NCBI GenBank assembly: GCA_015662785.1 | Contig: DQTM01000149.1 | Span: forward strand, 1 to 10,974 | From: Sulfurospirillum arcachonense | Lineage (GTDB): Bacteria > Campylobacterota > Campylobacteria > Campylobacterales > Sulfurospirillaceae | DNA length: 10,974 nucleotides | Reading direction: 5' to 3' | In this document: in pieces, positions 7,091-10,974 of the stretch | How the letters are laid out: every line of letters starts with the position of its first letter | Numbering within the stretch: position 1 is the stretch's first letter | Notes under the pieces: model-generated | The model's database searches: none | Told to the model about the DNA's origin: nothing | What the model saw: only the letters and a program-made list of their open reading frames with translations | Program-made: the position numbers and the translations under genes

Positions 7091-7093
7091 GGG
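7089..7093 (+). promoter_or_regulatory. Ribosome-binding site overlapping the upstream stop codon
   Basis: AAGGG begins inside the TAA stop (7088-7090) of the 273-residue gene and lies 9 bases before ATG 7103. The overlap suggests that translation of the intact AsnB homologue is coupled to that of the unrecognised protein. Confidence 0.55.
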
Positions 7094-7102
7094 TATAAAA
7101 AC

Positions 7103-9010
7103 ATGTGCGGGATAAGTGGTTTTATAGATTTTAAAGGAAATTCAAATGAAGTTATATTGAAAAATATGACAGATGTGATTCACCACAGAGGTCCCGATGA
7201 TAGTGGCTACAGTCTACATCATCTGTCACCTAATAAAACTACTATAGGTTTAGGGCACAGAAGACTTTCTATCTTGGATTTAAGTAAATATGGACATCAA
7301 CCCATGTCTTTTGAAGATATAGAGATAGTTTATAATGGTGAAGTCTATAATTTTGCTGAGATAAAAGAAGAACTCTTAGCCTATAACTATCATTTTGAGT
7401 CTCATTCAGATACAGAAGTCATCTTAAAAGCTTACCACAAATGGGGATTAGAAGCAGTACATAAATTCAATGGAATGTTTGCTATCACGATTTATGATAA
7501 AGTTAAAAATAAAGTTTTTATAATCCGAGACAGATCAGGTATAAAACCACTTTTTTGGTATAAAAAAGAAGATATCATTCTCTATGCTAGTGAGCTAAAA
7601 AGTTTCCATCAACATCCACAGTTTCAAAAAGTACTTAACACTAACTCATTAGCACTTTTTTTACAATACCAGTACATACCAGAACCCCACTCCATTTTTG
7701 AGAACTGTTTCAAACTACAAGCAGGGCACTATCTGGAGATTGATTTAAAGTCTAAAGAGATTAATCAACATAAATACTGGGATGTCATAGATGCCTATAA
7801 CAAACCAAAACTTGATATCTCTGAAGATGAGGCTGTCCAAAAGACAGAAGAGATACTAACTTCTGCTTTTAACTATAGAATGGTTTCAGATGTGCCCGTA
7901 GGTATCTTTTTAAGTGGAGGATATGATAGTTCTCTTGTTACTGCACTTTTACAAAAAGATAGCAGTCAAAAGCTTAAAACATTTACCATTGGATTTCATG
8001 AAAAAGGGTATGATGAGACTCCTTATGCACGTGAGGTTGCTAAACATGTAGGTACAGATCATACAGAATATTATTGTACACAGAAGGATGCCCTTGAGAT
8101 TATCCCAAAACTTGCAGAGATATATGATGAACCTTTTAGTGACGACTCAGCCATTCCTACAACCCTGGTTAGTCAACTAGCGCGTAAAGATGTTACCGTG
8201 GCACTTAGTGCAGATGGTGGTGATGAACTTTTTGCAGGGTATAACAAATATTCCCTCTCACAACAATATCATAAGACTTTTTCTAAAATACCACAATTAG
8301 CACGTTCTCCATTAAGCTCTCTGATGGGTAAAATAGACCCTAGCCAGATTCCTATCGCTAAAAATAGTGACAACTTTACAACCAAGTACGAAAAAGCTAA
8401 AAATATCCTAACCGCTAAAAACTGTGTAGGTGTTATGCAAAATGTGGCACATCAAATCACAGACCATGAACTAAGAAAAATCATAAAAAACGATTTTGCT
8501 TTACCTCTCACCAACTTTGATGCAACACCACAACTTTCTGAAAGCAACGATAATCTCAACAGTATGTTGGCTATAGATTATAAAACCTATATGCTAGATG
8601 ACATCTTGACAAAAGTTGATCGTGCTACGATGAGTGTCTCTTTAGAGGGTAGAGAACCTCTTTTAGACTACCGTATCATAGAGTTTGTTGCCACACTTCC
8701 TTCTCACTACAAGTATAAGAATGGGGTTAGCAAACATATCCTCAAAGAAATTACCCATAAATATATCCCTAAAAAGATGATGGATAGACCAAAGATGGGC
8801 TTTGGTGTCCCTTTAATGGAGTGGTTTAAAGATGAACTTAAAGAGTACTTTCTAGTATACCTTGATGAAAATAGATTAGAACAAGAGGGTATATTTAACG
8901 CAAAAGAAGTGGTGCTTATGAGAGATAGATACCTAAGGGGAGACAGAGTTAGTATAGAGACACTATGGTCACTACTTGTCTTTCAGATGTGGTATGAGAA
9001 GTGGATGTAA
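7103..9010 (+). CDS. asnB: Glutamine-dependent asparagine-synthetase-family amidotransferase (AsnB-like)
   Basis: This is a 635-residue, two-domain enzyme. The GATase II domain starts MCGISGFIDF with the N-terminal nucleophile Cys2. It has HRGPDD (28-33), GHRRLSILD (51-59), YNGEVYN (77-83) and SDTEV (102-106) for glutamine binding and hydrolysis. The synthetase domain has the ATP pyrophosphatase loop SGGYDSS (271-277), KTFTIGF (292-298), YDEPFSD (341-347), ADGGDELFAGY (370-380), KVDR (504-507), SLEGREPLLD (513-522) and RPKMGF (562-567). All hallmarks are intact. The family transfers ammonia from glutamine to an AMP-activated carboxylate. The length of about 630 residues and the polysaccharide context fit sugar-modifying amidotransferases such as WbpS, or those of exosortase-linked exopolysaccharide loci, as well as free asparagine synthesis. 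I favour amidation of a uronic acid in the surface glycan; this is inference. The symbol denotes the family only. It is last in the plus-strand operon. Confidence 0.93.
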   Translation: MCGISGFIDFKGNSNEVILKNMTDVIHHRGPDDSGYSLHHLSPNKTTIGLGHRRLSILDLSKYGHQPMSFEDIEIVYNGEVYNFAEIKEELLAYNYHFESHSDTEVILKAYHKWGLEAVHKFNGMFAITIYDKVKNKVFIIRDRSGIKPLFWYKKEDIILYASELKSFHQHPQFQKVLNTNSLALFLQYQYIPEPHSIFENCFKLQAGHYLEIDLKSKEINQHKYWDVIDAYNKPKLDISEDEAVQKTEEILTSAFNYRMVSDVPVGIFLSGGYDSSLVTALLQKDSSQKLKTFTIGFHEKGYDETPYAREVAKHVGTDHTEYYCTQKDALEIIPKLAEIYDEPFSDDSAIPTTLVSQLARKDVTVALSADGGDELFAGYNKYSLSQQYHKTFSKIPQLARSPLSSLMGKIDPSQIPIAKNSDNFTTKYEKAKNILTAKNCVGVMQNVAHQITDHELRKIIKNDFALPLTNFDATPQLSESNDNLNSMLAIDYKTYMLDDILTKVDRATMSVSLEGREPLLDYRIIEFVATLPSHYKYKNGVSKHILKEITHKYIPKKMMDRPKMGFGVPLMEWFKDELKEYFLVYLDENRLEQEGIFNAKEVVLMRDRYLRGDRVSIETLWSLLVFQMWYEKWM

Positions 9011-9048
9011 GAGATTCTTGCGTGTAGTTTCTACCTCAAGTCTCTCTT
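9009..9048. terminator. Bidirectional hairpin between convergent genes
   Basis: AAGAGA (9009-9014) pairs with TCTCTT (9043-9048), CTTG (9017-9020) with CAAG (9037-9040), and GTAG (9024-9027) with CTAC (9031-9034) around a TTT loop, with small internal loops between. The hairpin overlaps the stop codons of both convergent genes (TAA 9008-9010 on plus, TAG at 9031-9033 on minus). There is no strong T-tract on either side, so efficiency is uncertain, but position and symmetry fit a shared terminator or 3'-end stabiliser. Confidence 0.5.
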
Positions 9049-10296
9049 TCTAAACTTGAAAAATATATAATACCCCTTTGTTGCGATGATAGCCCCACCA
9101 ATAATAAAAAGATTTAACCACGCCAACCCCACAACTTCAAAATAATGAATGACCGGAAATACCAACACAAGATTTAACAATCCTGCAATTACAATGATAT
9201 TATTCAATAACTTTGATTCATCCAAGACAACCAATATATTTGTAAAGTGCGTGGCAAATACTGTGATAGCTAAAAGAGGTGTCAATATCTGCAAGAGTGT
9301 CACTATAATTTGAGGTGGCTCACCCCCTGTAAACACAGATAAAATCTCAGGTGCGTAATAATATACTATGCTAGCTAGGGGTATCATGATAACCAGCAGA
9401 GCCAATGATACTTGTCCGTTCCTCTTATAAAACGTTGGAACTGACTCTTTGTGCAGTTTAGCAAGGTACGGATATATAGCTTGTGGTAAGGACGCGATGA
9501 TACTTCCACCAGCGCGTACAATCTTTTCAACGATGGAATAATACCCTACTACCGCATTACTTGCAAAAAAACCTAAAATGATGATATTTACACTTTGATA
9601 GAGTTGCACACCTACGCGAGAGGTAAAAATATACCAAGCATCTTTAAGATAATAGGTATAGTTCTCTTGCGATTGTAAAGAAAAGCGTACATCAAATTTT
9701 TTAACCGCTATCTGAAATGCCCATGCCCCTGCTACAAGTGACCCTAGTGAATAAAAGACAAAGACTAAAAAGAGATCCTCAGGATTTTTCACAAAGAGAA
9801 AGATAGCCACAGCAAAGATGATTTTAGAGACAGCATTTAGTATCGTGATATAACGCATCTTCTCTATACCTTGAAAAAACCAAACAGGAAAAAGTACCTG
9901 CCCTATTATTAACCCATAAGCATAGATGTACAAAGAACCATCCTGTGCAAACCTATCTACCGTAGCGATTAAAAGCAGTAAAAACATAAAAAACATAAGT
10001 GCCATCACCGCTTTTATCATGATAACAGAAGAGAAAATTTCATTAATTTTTGCTTGATTTTTAGAGTTGATAGAGATATGCTTAGTAGCAGAAAGGTTAA
10101 ATCCATAATCAGTGATAATCTCTGCATACAGCATCACTGCCATGATAAAAGAGAAAACACCAAACTGATCTACACCTAGAACTCGCACAAGATAGGGAAA
10201 AGTAATCAAAGGAATCAACATATTGATTCCCTGTAAAGCCGTCAAGGATAAAAAGTTATCCATCAACCGTCTAAATGTACTCTGACTCGCCTGCAT
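9031..10296 (-). CDS. wzx: Wzx-type polysaccharide flippase (RfbX/MOP family)
   Basis: This 421-residue polytopic inner-membrane protein has the usual length for O-antigen/capsule repeat-unit flippases. The N-terminus MQASQSTFRRLMDNFLSLTALQ leads into ITFPYLVRVLGVDQFGVFSF (31-50), and DYGFNLSATKHIS (63-75) and PVWFFQGIEKMRYI (137-150) follow, all typical of RfbX-like Wzx proteins. Hydrophobic segments recur to residue 414, consistent with 12-14 membrane helices, and the C-terminus is basic (KFRKRDLR). It would move undecaprenyl-PP-linked glycan from the cytoplasmic to the periplasmic face. I place the start at ATG 10296, 5 bases after AAGGA; a TTG at 10299 is too close to that site. It follows kdsA after a short gap that holds a 12-bp repeat shared with the other minus-strand operon. 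No Wzy polymerase or ligase is in the window. The specific symbol rests on family resemblance. Confidence 0.9.
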   Translation of the reverse strand: MQASQSTFRRLMDNFLSLTALQGINMLIPLITFPYLVRVLGVDQFGVFSFIMAVMLYAEIITDYGFNLSATKHISINSKNQAKINEIFSSVIMIKAVMALMFFMFLLLLIATVDRFAQDGSLYIYAYGLIIGQVLFPVWFFQGIEKMRYITILNAVSKIIFAVAIFLFVKNPEDLFLVFVFYSLGSLVAGAWAFQIAVKKFDVRFSLQSQENYTYYLKDAWYIFTSRVGVQLYQSVNIIILGFFASNAVVGYYSIVEKIVRAGGSIIASLPQAIYPYLAKLHKESVPTFYKRNGQVSLALLVIMIPLASIVYYYAPEILSVFTGGEPPQIIVTLLQILTPLLAITVFATHFTNILVVLDESKLLNNIIVIAGLLNLVLVFPVIHYFEVVGLAWLNLFIIGGAIIATKGYYIFFKFRKRDLR

Positions 10297-10301
10297 CAAT
10301 G

Positions 10302-10306
10302 TCCTT
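10302..10306 (-). promoter_or_regulatory. Ribosome-binding site deciding the flippase start
   Basis: On the minus strand, AAGGA (within AAAAGGAC) lies 5 bases before ATG 10296 and only 2 bases before the TTG at 10299. The spacing favours the ATG, which drops one residue from the longest possible reading frame. Confidence 0.55.
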
Positions 10307-10319
10307 TTATTTTACTTTA

Positions 10320-10331
10320 TATCGACATTTT
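10320..10331 (-). repeat. Copy 2 of a 12-bp intergenic repeat (plus-strand TATCGACATTTT)
   Basis: This is identical to 3672-3683. It sits 24 bases upstream of ATG 10296 in the 42-base kdsA-wzx gap and reads AAAATGTCGATA on the coding strand. TATAAAGTAA overlaps its 3' end and could be a -10-like sequence, so the flippase may have its own promoter or share a regulator with the glycosyltransferase operon. Confidence 0.4.
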
Positions 10332-10338
10332 TACAAGT

Positions 10339-10974
10339 TTAAATAGCGTCTTGAATCTTTGTTATCACTGATATAGTTTTTTCTAAATCCTCAAGTTTAA
10401 GCATATTTGGTCCATCACTCAAAGCACAATCAGGGTCAAAATGCGTCTCAAAAAAGAAACCATCCACACCAACAGCCGCGGCCGCTTTTGCCAAAGGTGT
10501 CACGAACTCTCTTTTGCCTGTACTACTTCCCCCTGCCCCACCAGGCATCTGCACAGCATGTGTCGCATCAAAAATAACAGGTGCAAATTCACGCATAATC
10601 ATCAGTGAACGCATATCTACAACCAAGTTTCCATAACCAAAACTAGAGCCTCGTTCAGTTAACCAGAGTTTTGCTTTTTGACTATTTTTATAAGTTGCCT
10701 CATCAAAACCTCTTGTCTTTAATACCTTTAAAGCAGAGTATTCCATATCAGCAGGATTCATAAATTGACCCTTTTTGATATTGACTATACAGTTGCTATT
10801 TGCCGCTTCTACTAACAAGTCTGTTTGACGACATAAAAAAGCAGGAATTTGAAGTACATCGACGATAGAAGCGGCTTCTTTTATCTGCCATCCTTCATGT
10901 ACATCTGTTAAGAGTTTATAACCAAACTCTTTTTGTACCTCTTCTAAAAGCTTCAGTCCTTCATGCACACCAGG
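10339..10974 (-). CDS. kdsA: 3-deoxy-D-manno-octulosonate-8-phosphate synthase, 5' end cut off by window edge
   Basis: The visible part is 211 codons plus a TAA stop. The frame is open to the window edge, where it reads PGVHEGLKLLEEVQKEFG, matching the RGPGLEEG region of KdsA. The GTG at 10968 is therefore an internal valine and not a start. About 60 N-terminal residues are missing compared with the roughly 280-residue family. KdsA landmarks in order are LLTDVHE, QIPAFLCRQTDLLVEAA, NIKKGQFMNP, ERGSSFGYGNLVVDMRSL, VIFDATHAVQMPGG, FFETHFDPDCALSDGPNML. The enzyme condenses phosphoenolpyruvate with arabinose-5-phosphate to Kdo-8-phosphate in the cytoplasm, for inner-core LPS. The His, Glu and Asp used as metal ligands in metal-dependent KdsA appear present (DATHA, FFETH, LSDG). 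The N-terminal Cys/Asn that separates the metal-dependent and independent classes is outside the window. In Campylobacter jejuni kdsA is followed by ribH and nusB; here it is followed by a flippase. Confidence 0.97.
   Translation of the reverse strand, partial: PGVHEGLKLLEEVQKEFGYKLLTDVHEGWQIKEAASIVDVLQIPAFLCRQTDLLVEAANSNCIVNIKKGQFMNPADMEYSALKVLKTRGFDEATYKNSQKAKLWLTERGSSFGYGNLVVDMRSLMIMREFAPVIFDATHAVQMPGGAGGSSTGKREFVTPLAKAAAAVGVDGFFFETHFDPDCALSDGPNMLKLEDLEKTISVITKIQDAI

Noticed and set aside
10966..10968. GTG as the start of kdsA
   Set aside because: The frame continues upstream to the window edge as Pro-Gly-Val, matching conserved internal KdsA sequence, so the gene is truncated by the window.
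1..10974. CRISPR array, insertion sequence, transposase, tRNA or rRNA
   Set aside because: No regularly spaced repeats, terminal inverted repeats with a transposase, or conserved RNA sequences were seen on either strand.

Overview
The window is AT-rich bacterial DNA, by eye about one third G+C. It reads as part of a surface-polysaccharide (lipopolysaccharide, LPS, or capsule) gene cluster of a Gram-negative bacterium. The most likely host is a member of the Campylobacterota, a Sulfurimonas/Sulfurovum/Arcobacter-like organism. The grounds are the KdsA sequence style, glycosyltransferases that resemble the PglA and PglJ/PglH enzymes of Campylobacter, the base composition and the tight gene packing. 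No rRNA, tRNA or other marker gene is present, so the genus is not resolved. Kdo synthesis (kdsA) implies an LPS outer membrane.

Layout. Positions 1-3636 (minus strand) form a three-gene operon read right to left: a PglJ/PglH-like glycosyltransferase, a PglA/CapM-like glycosyltransferase (ATGA overlap), and an AlgI/PatA-type membrane O-acyltransferase that runs off the left edge. Positions 3637-3797 are a divergent promoter region. Positions 3798-9010 (plus strand) form a four-gene operon: a small putative lipoprotein, an asparagine-synthetase homologue that has lost its glutaminase active site, a 273-residue protein I do not recognise, and a second asparagine-synthetase homologue with all hallmark residues. 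This operon converges on the minus-strand genes 9031-10974, and a bidirectional hairpin overlaps both stop codons. The minus-strand genes there are a Wzx-type flippase and the 3' part of kdsA, which runs off the right edge.

How the genes may work together. The glycosyltransferases would extend a lipid-linked glycan, Wzx would flip it to the periplasm, and the MBOAT protein would O-acylate it. AsnB-family amidotransferases in O-antigen loci are known to amidate uronic acids (WbpS-type), so the plus-strand operon is most simply read as an amide-forming modification module. Its composition is unusual: a paralogue pair, one intact and one glutaminase-dead, flanks an unrecognised protein and follows a lipoprotein with Asp at +2. 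This is the best candidate in the window for an undescribed system. Its function is inferred from context only.

There is no gene-free stretch longer than about 160 bases. I see no insertion sequence, CRISPR array, RNA gene or phase-variable homopolymer tract.
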